The position numbers were made by a program, and so were the translations under genes. Of a stretch of DNA of 64,000 nt, positions 9,128-17,204 are shown one piece after another. Each line of letters starts with the position of its first letter. Within the stretch, counting starts at the first letter, position 1. Origin of the DNA: Candidatus Tepidiaquacellales bacterium OLB4/UTCHB1 (GTDB taxonomy: Bacteria; Bacteroidota; Ignavibacteria; Tepidaquicellales; Tepidaquicellaceae); NCBI GenBank assembly GCA_002050165.1, contig MWSW01000010.1, positions 155,198 through 219,197 on the forward strand, written 5' to 3'. The notes under the pieces are model-generated. The model saw only the letters and a program-made list of their open reading frames with translations. It had not been told where the DNA came from and searched no databases.

Positions 9128-9766
9128 ATGTACGTAATAGAACTTTACAAAATTATTGAGGGTGGTGAAAACTCAAAAGTGGAGTTTAAGAGAAAATTCT
9201 CAACGCCAGAAAAAATCGCAAAAGAAATGTCAGCTTTTGCAAATTCAAAAGGCGGTGTAATAATCTTCGGTGTTGATGATTCAAAAGAAATCATTGGTGT
9301 CGAAAGTGAGAAAGGTGAAATTGAGCTTATTACAACTGCTTCAAAGTTCTATTCTGAACCTGAAATTCAGTTTACTTACGAAGTTGTTTTCATCAAAGGA
9401 GTTGATGTTGTGGTGGTAAATGTACCGGAGAGCAAAACAAAACCGCACAAAATCGTCTCTGAACAAAATGGAAAAAACCCGAAATATTTTATAAGGCAAG
9501 GTGAGAAAAGTGTACTTGCATCGAGGGAAACAGTTGGAATCTTGAGAAATTCAAACAACAACAAGCCGTTCAAATTAAACTTTGGTGAAATTGAAAAAAG
9601 TCTTTTCAGGTACCTGGATGAAAATGAAAAAATAACGCTCAAAGGATTTAAGCGACTTGTTAATATTTCAGAAAGAAGGGCGAGCAGAATTTTGGTAAAT
9701 CTTGTGAGGGCAGAAGTAATAAGGCATCACAACAACGGTTATGAAGAATTCTTTACTCTACCGTGA
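9128..9766 (+). CDS. Schlafen AlbA_2 domain protein with C-terminal winged-helix region
   Basis: The N-terminal ~130 residues match the AlbA_2 (formerly AAA_4) putative nucleic-acid-binding domain. Motifs are 'EGGENSKVEFKRKFS' (matching 'ExxxxEFKxS'), 'AFANSKGGVIIFGVDD' and 'YFIRQGEKSV' (matching 'fyxRxGsxxxxA'). Residues about 160-205 look like a winged helix-turn-helix ('LKGFKRLVNISERRASRIL'). Proteins of this type are usually annotated as transcriptional regulators or ATP-dependent helicase-like, but the function is unknown. It starts 3 bases after ruvX, so it is probably in the pgsA-HU-ruvX operon. Confidence 0.8.
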   Translation: MYVIELYKIIEGGENSKVEFKRKFSTPEKIAKEMSAFANSKGGVIIFGVDDSKEIIGVESEKGEIELITTASKFYSEPEIQFTYEVVFIKGVDVVVVNVPESKTKPHKIVSEQNGKNPKYFIRQGEKSVLASRETVGILRNSNNNKPFKLNFGEIEKSLFRYLDENEKITLKGFKRLVNISERRASRILVNLVRAEVIRHHNNGYEEFFTLP

Positions 9767-9863
9767 ACTGATACTGTTTCGTTGGGAAACCCTGCCGGAT
9801 TTAACCGTTTTATCAAAAACTCCTTTGAATTAAAATTTGTAATAGAATGTTTGAAACTCAGCA

Positions 9864-11489
9864 TTAGGATTTACTCCGTTCTACCAGAATTTCTTCTATT
9901 GTCCCAACCATTGATTTAGCTCTATCCAATAATTTCGCACCGTGATTCAGTTTCTCACTCTTAAAGTTTTCGTCATCGATCATCGGAAGGTTAATCTTAA
10001 CATTCTTATAAGCGCCCCATATACCGGTTTCAAGGCATTTTGCGCCAACCTCCAGATCGCTCGATGAAGAGAGGTTACCGTGTTTTGCGAGTTCAATCAT
10101 ATCTTCCCAACAGCTATCAGCAACAACCATGACTTTAAATGGCACTTCAATAGCTTTTTTAATTCCCTCCTGCATTTTCAGGTTACGGATTTCAATTTCC
10201 TCGTTGGTATTTTTAGGGAGTTTCATAGCTTCCATATAATCGCTGAACGCATCGGTATCAGCGTCAATCATGGGAATAAGTGACTTCATTTTCTCGTGCA
10301 TTGGTTTTATAAGCAATCTCATGTTTTGATCGAGCTCCTCGAATTTTTTCCGTCCGAATGTCATCCATCCCATCATGGTTCCGAGCGCTGCACCGAGAGA
10401 AGCTACAAGTGCCGAAACGCTACCACCACCCGGAGCCGCAGTTCTTGCGCCGACGAGTTCAGTAAAATCTCTCACAGACAATGATGCCAGTGGTTCGGAT
10501 TCCACTTTTTCTATCATGTATTCAATGATTCGTTTCTCTGGTACAAATGGGGTAATTGAAGAGAGCCCGAGCCTTTCGGTAACAAGTTTAATTTTCTGCC
10601 TCTCCTCTAAAATAAATAAGTTCTCTTTTTTAATATAATATTCCGCTGCTGAGAGCATTGCGTCAAGTGGAATCAATCCCACAAGCTCACTTCCACAAAC
10701 TGCAAGATTCAAAATTTTGGCGATTCTAACTATTTCTTCAAATACCAAATGTAGAGGGCTGATTTTATAATCATCGAGGTTCATTGAAACCTGAGCCATA
10801 TCGTATTCATCTACATACCAACCGATGCCTTTTACAGCTTTGAATTTTCCGGGTGAATCTTTTCCTCGTCCCTGCTCGCGAATGTCCAGTGCAATTCTGT
10901 GGGCTTGTTGTTTCGTTCCGAGTATATTGACATTATATGCAATTAGGAAATTTCTCGCCCCTGATGCGGTAGCGCCGGAACGTGGAACAAACTCCTGCGG
11001 ACCGTAATCAGGCTTCCATTCAGGCTTGTGTATTTTATCCTTTAGCCCCTCATATTCCCCTAAACGGATTTGTTTAAGCATTTTCCTGTTAGGGTTATCG
11101 GAAGCTTCTTCGTAAAGATAGATTGGAACACCAAGTTCCATACCCACCATTTCACCAAACCGCTTAGCACAGGCAATACAATCTTCCATCGTGGCATTTG
11201 CTACAGGGACGAACGGCACAACATCAACCGCGCCCATTCGTGGATGTTCACCCGAATGTTTGCTCATGTCAATGAGTTCATACGCTTTCTGCGCAAACCT
11301 GAATGCCCCCTCAATAACCGATTTTTCATTGCCGACAAAAGTGAAAACCGTCCGATTAGTTGATTTGCCCGGATCAACATCTAAGAGCGTAACTCCCGGG
11401 ATGTTTTTCAAAACATCCGCACACGCATTTATGATTTGATTATCCCGACCTTCTGAAATGTTTGGGACACATTCAATGATTTTTTCCAT
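9864..11489 (-). CDS. ftcD: Bifunctional glutamate formimidoyltransferase / formimidotetrahydrofolate cyclodeaminase
   Basis: Two-domain enzyme of histidine breakdown and one-carbon metabolism. Residues 1 to about 325 are the formiminotransferase (N-terminal 'IECVPNISEGRD', 'DVDPGKSTNRTVFTF', 'SGEHPRMGAVDVVPF', 'HPRMG' folate site). Residues about 340-541 are the cyclodeaminase ('FTELVGARTAAPGGGSVSAL', 'DADTDAF'). The fusion of 541 residues matches eukaryotic and Bacteroidota FTCD. No hutH, hutU or hutI gene is next to it in this window. Start ATG 11489 stands directly before the conserved N-terminus. It lies 51 bases downstream of the HAD gene on the same strand? No: the HAD gene at 11541-12389 is transcribed first, so the two may share a transcript. 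Confidence 0.94.
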   Translation of the reverse strand: MEKIIECVPNISEGRDNQIINACADVLKNIPGVTLLDVDPGKSTNRTVFTFVGNEKSVIEGAFRFAQKAYELIDMSKHSGEHPRMGAVDVVPFVPVANATMEDCIACAKRFGEMVGMELGVPIYLYEEASDNPNRKMLKQIRLGEYEGLKDKIHKPEWKPDYGPQEFVPRSGATASGARNFLIAYNVNILGTKQQAHRIALDIREQGRGKDSPGKFKAVKGIGWYVDEYDMAQVSMNLDDYKISPLHLVFEEIVRIAKILNLAVCGSELVGLIPLDAMLSAAEYYIKKENLFILEERQKIKLVTERLGLSSITPFVPEKRIIEYMIEKVESEPLASLSVRDFTELVGARTAAPGGGSVSALVASLGAALGTMMGWMTFGRKKFEELDQNMRLLIKPMHEKMKSLIPMIDADTDAFSDYMEAMKLPKNTNEEIEIRNLKMQEGIKKAIEVPFKVMVVADSCWEDMIELAKHGNLSSSSDLEVGAKCLETGIWGAYKNVKINLPMIDDENFKSEKLNHGAKLLDRAKSMVGTIEEILVERSKS

Positions 11490-11540
11490 TTAGTATATCG
11501 TTTATATAAATTATGTAGCCGAAAAATCGTAGGAAATTCT

Positions 11541-12389
11541 TTATTGGAAAACATTGCGAAGAAAATGTCCAACACCGGCTTCATGGTTACTTTTTTCTGT
11601 AATGTAATCTGCTGCGCGTTTTAATTCCGGTACTGCATTTTGAAGCGCTATATTCAATCCACCGTATTCAAATAAATCCCTGTCGTTATACCAATCGCCA
11701 AATACAGCAATTTCTTTTTTTGATACGCCAAGATGTGAAGCGAGAATTTTTAAACCGGATTTTTTACTGATGCCTGACCGTTTAATCTCCAGACTATAAA
11801 CCCGGTGCATATTGTGTGAACGATAATATTTTCCGGTGATAAAAAAACTCAACGGAAATGATAGCTTGTCTAAAACATACCGGATAGCTTTTTTATCGTT
11901 CCCCGACATAATGATTTCAACCACACTATCGGTATAATTATCATAAGAATTTACTAATTCGTAAGTTGTTCCGATTCGTTGCATAAAATCTTTTATAACG
12001 GAATTATTCTCCGTATAAACAATTTTATCATCGTAACATAATGCGATTTTTATGAAATACCTGTCGGCGAGGTCAATGGCCTTTCGGACGGTTTTTTGAG
12101 ATATTGGAAATTTTTTTAAGAAACTTCCGCTTTCATTCCTGATGTAAGTTCCGTTTAAGGTTACAATAGGAATATCAATTTCTAACTTCTTTGCAAGTTG
12201 AATTACAGATGAATATACGCGTTGTGTAGCAACTGTAAATTTGATTCCACGCTTTGAAAGCAAACTAATCTGTTTGAGGTTCTCCTCTGGTATTAATCCG
12301 TTATTATCAATCAATGTGCCATCAACATCTGACACAATTAACTTTACTTTTTCGAACTTTTTTTTTATCTCTGAAAAATTTAATCCCAA
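11541..12389 (-). CDS. Cof-type HAD-IIB family phosphatase
   Basis: Haloacid dehalogenase-superfamily hydrolase of 282 residues with the large C2B cap, a type that usually dephosphorylates sugar phosphates, FMN or similar small phosphates. Motif I is 'SDVDGTLID' (Asp21 and Asp23), motif II 'FTVATQR', motif III Lys region 'SGISKKSGLKIL', and motif IV 'FGDWYNDRDLF' (Asp232 and Asp236). The substrate cannot be told from sequence. A candidate promoter lies at 12444-12473 on the same strand. Confidence 0.9.
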   Translation of the reverse strand: MGLNFSEIKKKFEKVKLIVSDVDGTLIDNNGLIPEENLKQISLLSKRGIKFTVATQRVYSSVIQLAKKLEIDIPIVTLNGTYIRNESGSFLKKFPISQKTVRKAIDLADRYFIKIALCYDDKIVYTENNSVIKDFMQRIGTTYELVNSYDNYTDSVVEIIMSGNDKKAIRYVLDKLSFPLSFFITGKYYRSHNMHRVYSLEIKRSGISKKSGLKILASHLGVSKKEIAVFGDWYNDRDLFEYGGLNIALQNAVPELKRAADYITEKSNHEAGVGHFLRNVFQ

Positions 12390-12443
12390 TTTTCATTAAT
12401 AATTTCATGAAAGAATTTTATGAATTCCCCTGTCACACAAACG

Positions 12444-12473
12444 CAAATTAATTATATTCATTTTTAAACTCAA
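12444..12473 (-). promoter_or_regulatory. Candidate Bacteroidota-type promoter of the Cof HAD gene
   Basis: On the minus strand TTG (12473-12471), a 19-base spacer and TTAATTTG (12451-12444), one mismatch from TAnnTTTG. It lies 55 bases before the ATG at 12389. Confidence 0.35.
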
Positions 12474-12614
12474 ATCATAAAAAGTTATAATTTAATGCTT
12501 TAATAATATGGTCAGCCTGGATTGGTTTTCAATTTATTATAGCTGATACTGTAAAGTTATTCACATTGCAAATCAAATTCATTATTTTAAAATTCGATAA
12601 CAAAAAATTACATA

Positions 12615-14126
12615 ATGGAATCAGTAAAATTAAAAATTGCATTATGCTCAAAGGCACTTGAATCAGGACAAATTTCCCATGACCCCAGAATTCAATCTTA
12701 CTTTAAAACAGGGTATGGTGCGGTAATTACAACTGCAATTGATCTTGATCCAAATGAACCTGCCTCGGGTAAATCGGTTGAGTATCTGAATTCAGTGAAG
12801 CAGTCGATGGCGATAAATTTTCAGACACAATCAGATCTAAGCTCAAAGTTGTCAATGTCAGATCCGGGGAGCCACGGCTTAAACGGGGTATTACTTTGTC
12901 TTTCTGATAGCAAAGCATTTTTTAAATCGACTGGAAATGTAAAACTTTTGCGTATCAGGTCACACCAGGTTACTGACTTAAGTTCGGAAAATGAAAATCA
13001 AATAGGTGAAACCGTGCATTATAAAAACGATATATTTATTATATGTTCGGATAGTCTCCTACGCGCAGCAGGTAGCGCTTCCATACTGGATATATTGAGA
13101 CAAAACGATCCCGCAAATTGTTGCACCAAAATTTTGCGGAAGGCGGAAAGCGTCTCTCCCGAAAGAAGGTATTTTATCCAGATTATAAATATACTTTCAG
13201 GAAATGCGTATCCGGTGGAGTTTGATATCCCGGGAAAAGTTGAAACCGGTGATCCTGAACTCAAAAAAACACATGAATCACAAGTTTATAATAAAGTTAA
13301 CAACCCGAATAGTGTGAATTCACCGGTCCCCTCAAAATCGCGTAACTCCGGCACGGGAACAGGGAAGAACAAAATCCTTTATGGAATTATTATCCTATTG
13401 CTCGTTGTCCTTCTGGTTGTGATTATTATGAATATGCTCAGAAAAGACAATGTGAATACAATAGCTACTAATATTAAGGATTCCGTTCAGATAATCAATA
13501 GTAATGATCCGGTTGCTACAGAAATGGTTAATGAAAATTTCATTACAAATATTCTTAAGAACATTTATACCGGTAAAAATTTATCTGTTCAGGACGTAAA
13601 GAAATTTGTTGAAAGTGCAGGTTTCAAATACAGAGGCTCTCGTAGCACGAAAACTACTGATTTCAATGTGGCAAGTTTTGTTTCGAATGTTGAAAAGAAT
13701 AATTTAAAGTTTGAAAACCTTGAATCGCTGAAAAAAGAAGGCGAGAGTTTCAAAGCAACTTATGTTATTAATTTCAACGGTGAGTTGAACAAATTTGAAA
13801 TGACTTTTACTGAAGCTGCCGATGGCAGGATAAATATTAAAAGTATTGTTTTCATCGGTAAATTAGAATCTGAAGAGAAGCCAACTGAAGTAATTACGGA
13901 AACACCTTCTGATACTTCAAAGATAAAGACTGAACCAACAACACGAGACGATGACATGAAGAAGAAACTTGATACAATTAAAAAACTTCCGGTTCCTAAA
14001 CTGGTAACGGATGATGATACTACGGGAGGAAGTATAACTCCGCAACCAAAGAAACCAAAAGAAAGTAAAGATACCAGCAAACCAAAAAGTGGTACTGAAA
14101 CACCTGAAGAAACTGACAATGAATAA
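12615..14126 (+). CDS. Membrane-anchored degenerate PP2C-like protein
   Basis: The 503-residue product is not a recognised family end to end. Residues 1 to about 200 resemble a PP2C-type phosphatase whose metal-binding residues are lost. 'NDIFIICSDSLLRAAGS' (139-153) lines up with the PP2C stretch 'D.LLLCSDGL', but the Asp-Gly is Asp-Ser. 'TGNVKLLRIRSHQVTDLS' lines up with 'xGDSRxYxxRxGxxxxLT', but Gly-Asp is Gly-Asn. Residues 254-275 are a clear single transmembrane helix. Residues about 285-415 form a soluble domain of unknown fold, probably outside the membrane, and 416-503 are a low-complexity Thr/Pro/Lys/Asp tail. It stands alone between long non-coding stretches. The phosphatase likeness is my reading and needs a profile search. 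Confidence 0.55.
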   Translation: MESVKLKIALCSKALESGQISHDPRIQSYFKTGYGAVITTAIDLDPNEPASGKSVEYLNSVKQSMAINFQTQSDLSSKLSMSDPGSHGLNGVLLCLSDSKAFFKSTGNVKLLRIRSHQVTDLSSENENQIGETVHYKNDIFIICSDSLLRAAGSASILDILRQNDPANCCTKILRKAESVSPERRYFIQIINILSGNAYPVEFDIPGKVETGDPELKKTHESQVYNKVNNPNSVNSPVPSKSRNSGTGTGKNKILYGIIILLLVVLLVVIIMNMLRKDNVNTIATNIKDSVQIINSNDPVATEMVNENFITNILKNIYTGKNLSVQDVKKFVESAGFKYRGSRSTKTTDFNVASFVSNVEKNNLKFENLESLKKEGESFKATYVINFNGELNKFEMTFTEAADGRINIKSIVFIGKLESEEKPTEVITETPSDTSKIKTEPTTRDDDMKKKLDTIKKLPVPKLVTDDDTTGGSITPQPKKPKESKDTSKPKSGTETPEETDNE

Positions 14127-14605
14127 ATTAAGGGTCAATAACAAAAAAAAACGAAATCTTCAACTGAGTTCAGATGTACATCTTATAATGATGTTTTTAG
14201 CTTTGTTCGATTGAACTCTTTAGTTTAATTTTAATTATCACAATATCTCAACATCCCGGATTTGAAAATTTCAAATCAAGAGGAAAGCTATTCAATTTAT
14301 TTATTAATTTATGTAATTCAATCGTAACGTTGAAAATCATCTATACTAACCTCGAAACTTAGTAAAAAATTATTGTTCCGAAATCCACACTTCCGTTTAA
14401 AACAAGACAAACAATTCCCGGATACTTTATCAGAAATTACTCTCAACCTGGTTTGACGATTACCACAGCTATTTACATAAATGTTTAAAATCTGGAAAAT
14501 TTATTAACGGTTTTTAATAATTCACATCGATTTTGTATTTTGAATTTGATATAAAAATTATTTATGTTCGTGCGCAAATTAAACCTTAAAATAAACTTAC
14601 CAATT
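14127..14605. other. Gene-free stretch of about 480 bases
   Basis: AT-rich sequence with stops in all frames and no tRNA-like or strong hairpin structure that I can see. Near its end TATTTATG at 14559-14566 is one mismatch from the TAnnTTTG element, with TTG 16 or 23 bases upstream, so a promoter for the small secreted protein is possible but weak. Confidence 0.5.
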
Positions 14606-14995
14606 ATGAAAAAAATATTAATAGCATTAGTTTTTATACTTGCTGCTTCCACAGTTGTAACCGCTGTAAGTTCAGCGCAAAGTCTTTATTTTTGCGAAGG
14701 GGTTGACAGCGATGGATATCCAATCAACGAATCTTCAACATTCAACATCTCGAGAGATGGTGGGTATTTGTATGTACTGACCAGGCTTCCGTATCGGGTT
14801 GATTGCAGGTCGGTTAGTATTGTAATTTATAGAAACAACGAATACGATAACACTATCTATGTTGATACAGAGAGAGATTGGGTTTGGTTTTGGAAGCAAA
14901 TTACTTTTTACAAATCGGGTGATTACGACATCTATGTCTATGACTGTAATGATTATCTGCTCACTTCAGGATATCTCCGGATTAACTATAATTAA
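14606..14995 (+). CDS. Small secreted protein of unknown function
   Basis: I chose ATG 14606 because it begins a textbook signal peptide ('MKKILIALVFILAAS', then Ala-rich to 'SSAQ|S') and because the earlier in-frame ATG at 14564 lies in promoter-like sequence. The mature part is about 105 residues, rich in Tyr, Asp and Asn. It has four cysteines ('FCEG', 'DCRS', 'DCND' and none in the last strand by my count makes three certain) and an alternating pattern suggestive of a beta-sandwich. I recognise no family. A strong terminator follows directly, and no partner gene is nearby. Confidence 0.65.
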   Translation: MKKILIALVFILAASTVVTAVSSAQSLYFCEGVDSDGYPINESSTFNISRDGGYLYVLTRLPYRVDCRSVSIVIYRNNEYDNTIYVDTERDWVWFWKQITFYKSGDYDIYVYDCNDYLLTSGYLRINYN

Positions 14996-15003
14996 AGTTT
15001 TAA

Positions 15004-15030
15004 AACCTCCCTCCCGGGAGGTTTTTTTTT
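15004..15030 (+). terminator. Rho-independent terminator of the small secreted protein gene
   Basis: Arms AACCTCC (15004-15010) and GGAGGTT (15017-15023) with a 6-base loop, followed by an uninterrupted T run. It begins 9 bases after the stop codon. Confidence 0.85.
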
Positions 15031-15163
15031 AAACTTTTCCTTCCCACAAATAAGTCCCATAAAAATTAATACCGTTTTACTTCGATTTGCGCGATATAAT
15101 AATTTGTAAAAAATTTAAAAATTGTTATATATGTTTAAGTATTTGAAAACAACTTGTGGCGTC

Positions 15164-15204
15164 AATGATATTTTAATATCATTTATGATATTTCCAATAT
15201 TCGT
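15164..15204. promoter_or_regulatory. Tandem operator-like palindromes upstream of apbC
   Basis: A perfect inverted repeat AATGATATT-TT-AATATCATT (15164-15183) is followed at once by a degenerate copy TATGATATT-TCC-AATATTCGT (15184-15204). It ends 21 bases before the apbC start, where a repressor could block transcription or translation. The repeats are seen directly; regulation, for example by an Fe-S or redox sensor, is inference. Confidence 0.4.
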
Positions 15205-15225
15205 TAAGTTACTAAAACAAAAGTT

Positions 15226-16308
15226 ATGACTGAAATAGAAATAAAAGAGTTACTAAGCAAAGCTCAGGATCCTGACTTATCGTTAGATCTCAGAAGTTTA
15301 GATTTTATTAAGTCTGTTACATTAAACGGAAACAGACTAAAATTGGATTTAGGTTTAAACAATCCTAACAATCCACATACAGAAGACCTTAAGAGAGAGA
15401 TAATCGCAGAAGTGAAAAAACAATACCCGGATATCTCAGATATTGAAATATCATTTTCGCAAGGTATAACTTCACACGTTGAAAGAAAGAAGTCAAATAT
15501 AATGCCGCAAGTTAAGAATACGATAGCGGTTGCTTCCGGAAAAGGTGGAGTAGGGAAGTCAACGGTAACCGTCAATCTTGCGATATCTCTCATGAATGCG
15601 GGGGCAAGAGTTGGGATTATAGACGCGGATATTTACGGTCCGTCAATTCCGTTGATGATGGGTATAGAAGCACGTCCTGCGGTGCAGGTGATAAACGGGA
15701 AGAACAAATTAATTCCTGTAATTCAATATGGCATTAAAGTAATGTCAATCGGATTTCTAATGGAAAAAGGTCAGGCTATAGTTTGGCGCGGTCCGATGGC
15801 ATCGAGCGCTTTAAAACAATTCATGAGTGAAGTAGTTTGGGAAGAGTTGGACTTTCTGTTATTTGATATGCCGCCGGGGACCGGAGACATTCAACTTACA
15901 CTCAGCCAGACTTTACCGCTTACCGGGGCTGTTGTTGTTACCACGCCGCAGGAAATTTCACTTGCCGATGCGAGAAAAGGATACCTGATGTTTGAAAAAG
16001 TAAATGTTCCGACACTTGGTTTTATTGAAAATATGAGTTACTTCCTGCTGAAAGACGGAACTAAAGAGTATATCTTCGGTGAAGGTGGCGGGAAAAAACT
16101 TAGCGATGAATTCAATACCGAACTATTCGGTGAAATTCCGATTGTAACTGATATAAGGAAATGCAGCGATGATGGAATGCCGATAACCTTATCTAAACCG
16201 GACGCTGAAGTGGCTAAGATTTATTCAGAAATCTCTCGTAAACTGATTAACAAAGTGAATCTAAGGAATGTTGAAAGTAAATCTGAAGAATTAACTATTG
16301 ACATTTAG
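15226..16308 (+). CDS. apbC: Mrp/ApbC (NBP35-type) Fe-S cluster carrier ATPase
   Basis: P-loop ATPase that carries or helps transfer Fe-S clusters. The 360-residue protein has an N-terminal MIP18/DUF59-like domain (about 1-80), then the deviant Walker A 'GKGGVGKS' (105-112), 'DADIYGPSIP', 'DMPPGTGD' and 'TTPQEISLADARKG'. The C-terminal CxxC that binds the bridging cluster in most ApbC proteins is absent: where 'ENMSYFxCPxC' is expected the sequence reads 'ENMSYFLLKDGT'. The gene is immediately followed by a NifU-like domain gene without a gap, and an operator-like palindrome precedes it. Confidence 0.93.
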   Translation: MTEIEIKELLSKAQDPDLSLDLRSLDFIKSVTLNGNRLKLDLGLNNPNNPHTEDLKREIIAEVKKQYPDISDIEISFSQGITSHVERKKSNIMPQVKNTIAVASGKGGVGKSTVTVNLAISLMNAGARVGIIDADIYGPSIPLMMGIEARPAVQVINGKNKLIPVIQYGIKVMSIGFLMEKGQAIVWRGPMASSALKQFMSEVVWEELDFLLFDMPPGTGDIQLTLSQTLPLTGAVVVTTPQEISLADARKGYLMFEKVNVPTLGFIENMSYFLLKDGTKEYIFGEGGGKKLSDEFNTELFGEIPIVTDIRKCSDDGMPITLSKPDAEVAKIYSEISRKLINKVNLRNVESKSEELTIDI

Positions 16309-16545
16309 TTGGAACAGTTGAACGAAGATAACATCAATGCAGTATTAAACAAGCTCAGACCTTATCTTCAACTTGATGGCGGCGATGTAGAGTTTGACAG
16401 TATTTCAAGCGATAATATTGTAAAACTCCGATTACTTGGTTCTTGTGTTGATTGCCCGTTAAACCAAATGACGCTCCGTGCGGGGATTGAACGTGCGTTA
16501 ATGATGGCTTTCCCTCAAATTAAACGGGTTGAATCAGTCCGATAA
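16309..16545 (+). CDS. NifU C-terminal-domain Fe-S scaffold protein
   Basis: Stand-alone 78-residue NfuA/NifU C-terminal-type domain that assembles or carries a [4Fe-4S] cluster. It has the signature 'LRPYLQLDGGDVEF' and the cluster motif 'GSCVDCPLNQMTL' with Cys46 and Cys49. The start is TTG 16309 directly abutting the apbC stop; the only later Met is inside the domain. The pair apbC-nfu suggests a cluster delivery unit in which Nfu supplies the cysteines that this Mrp lacks (inference). The 3' end overlaps the convergent nucleotidyltransferase by 31 bases. Confidence 0.9.
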   Translation: MEQLNEDNINAVLNKLRPYLQLDGGDVEFDSISSDNIVKLRLLGSCVDCPLNQMTLRAGIERALMMAFPQIKRVESVR

Positions 16546-17204
16546 GATTTTAGATTCTCGGGTTTCCCCAGGTCAATGAAAAATGCACTGCCAGCGTTAA
16601 TGCCTTTTATTGTTTCTCCTTTCATGGTCTCGGAAATGTAGATATCAATGATGTCTAAAAATTCGCGCTTATAACCCGAATTGAAAATTTTATCAGATAG
16701 TATATGAATCCCGTTGAATGCAAACTTATTTTCATCTCCATGCTTTGTTCTGCCGGTTAATTTCATAGCATTATCAAATGATAATTTCCTTTCCGTTTGC
16801 CTGTCCTGGATTACAATTGATGCAAACGGTTTTTCTGATATATGGAGCTCTAAAGCTTCCTGTAGATTATAATCCGTTTCAATATCAACATTCATTACAA
16901 TGAAATATTCCGAATTGTTAAGAAACTCCGAAGCATTGATAATGGCGCCACCGGTGCCGAGAATTGGTTCCTCGTGCAAAAGTGAAATTTTCCTATCAGT
17001 GTAATTATCCTCAAAGAATTGTGATATTAACTGGTGGTGGTGATGAATATTTACTACGAACTCTGTTACACCGAACTTTTCGAGGTAATCAATGACGTTT
17101 AGTATTAAAGGTTTACCTCTATGCTCAACCAATGCTTTGGGTATTCTGTCAGTGATAGGTCTCAGTCGCGTTCCGAAACCTGCAGCAAGAATCATTGCCT
17201 TCAT
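16515..17204 (-). CDS. Sugar-1-phosphate nucleotidyltransferase (MurU/RmlA-like)
   Basis: NTP-transferase that joins a nucleotide to a sugar phosphate. 'MKAMILAAGFGTRLRPITDR' holds the G-x-G-T-R-L-R-P signature (residues 9-16), with Lys23 in 'IPKAL'. 'HHHHQL' and 'LGTGGAIINA' resemble MurNAc-1-P uridylyltransferase MurU and Gly-rich RmlA enzymes. The frame is open from 17240, but ATG 17204 gives the family N-terminus and a 4-base ATGA overlap with the upstream DUF4097 gene, so I use it (229 residues). Without a cognate kinase (AmgK) nearby the sugar is uncertain. Confidence 0.85.
   Translation of the reverse strand: MKAMILAAGFGTRLRPITDRIPKALVEHRGKPLILNVIDYLEKFGVTEFVVNIHHHHQLISQFFEDNYTDRKISLLHEEPILGTGGAIINASEFLNNSEYFIVMNVDIETDYNLQEALELHISEKPFASIVIQDRQTERKLSFDNAMKLTGRTKHGDENKFAFNGIHILSDKIFNSGYKREFLDIIDIYISETMKGETIKGINAGSAFFIDLGKPENLKSYRTDSTRLI

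Noticed and set aside
13760..14144. Long antisense open frames over the end of the PP2C-like gene
   Set aside because: They mirror the low-complexity Thr/Pro/Lys codons of the real gene and have no start context or homology.
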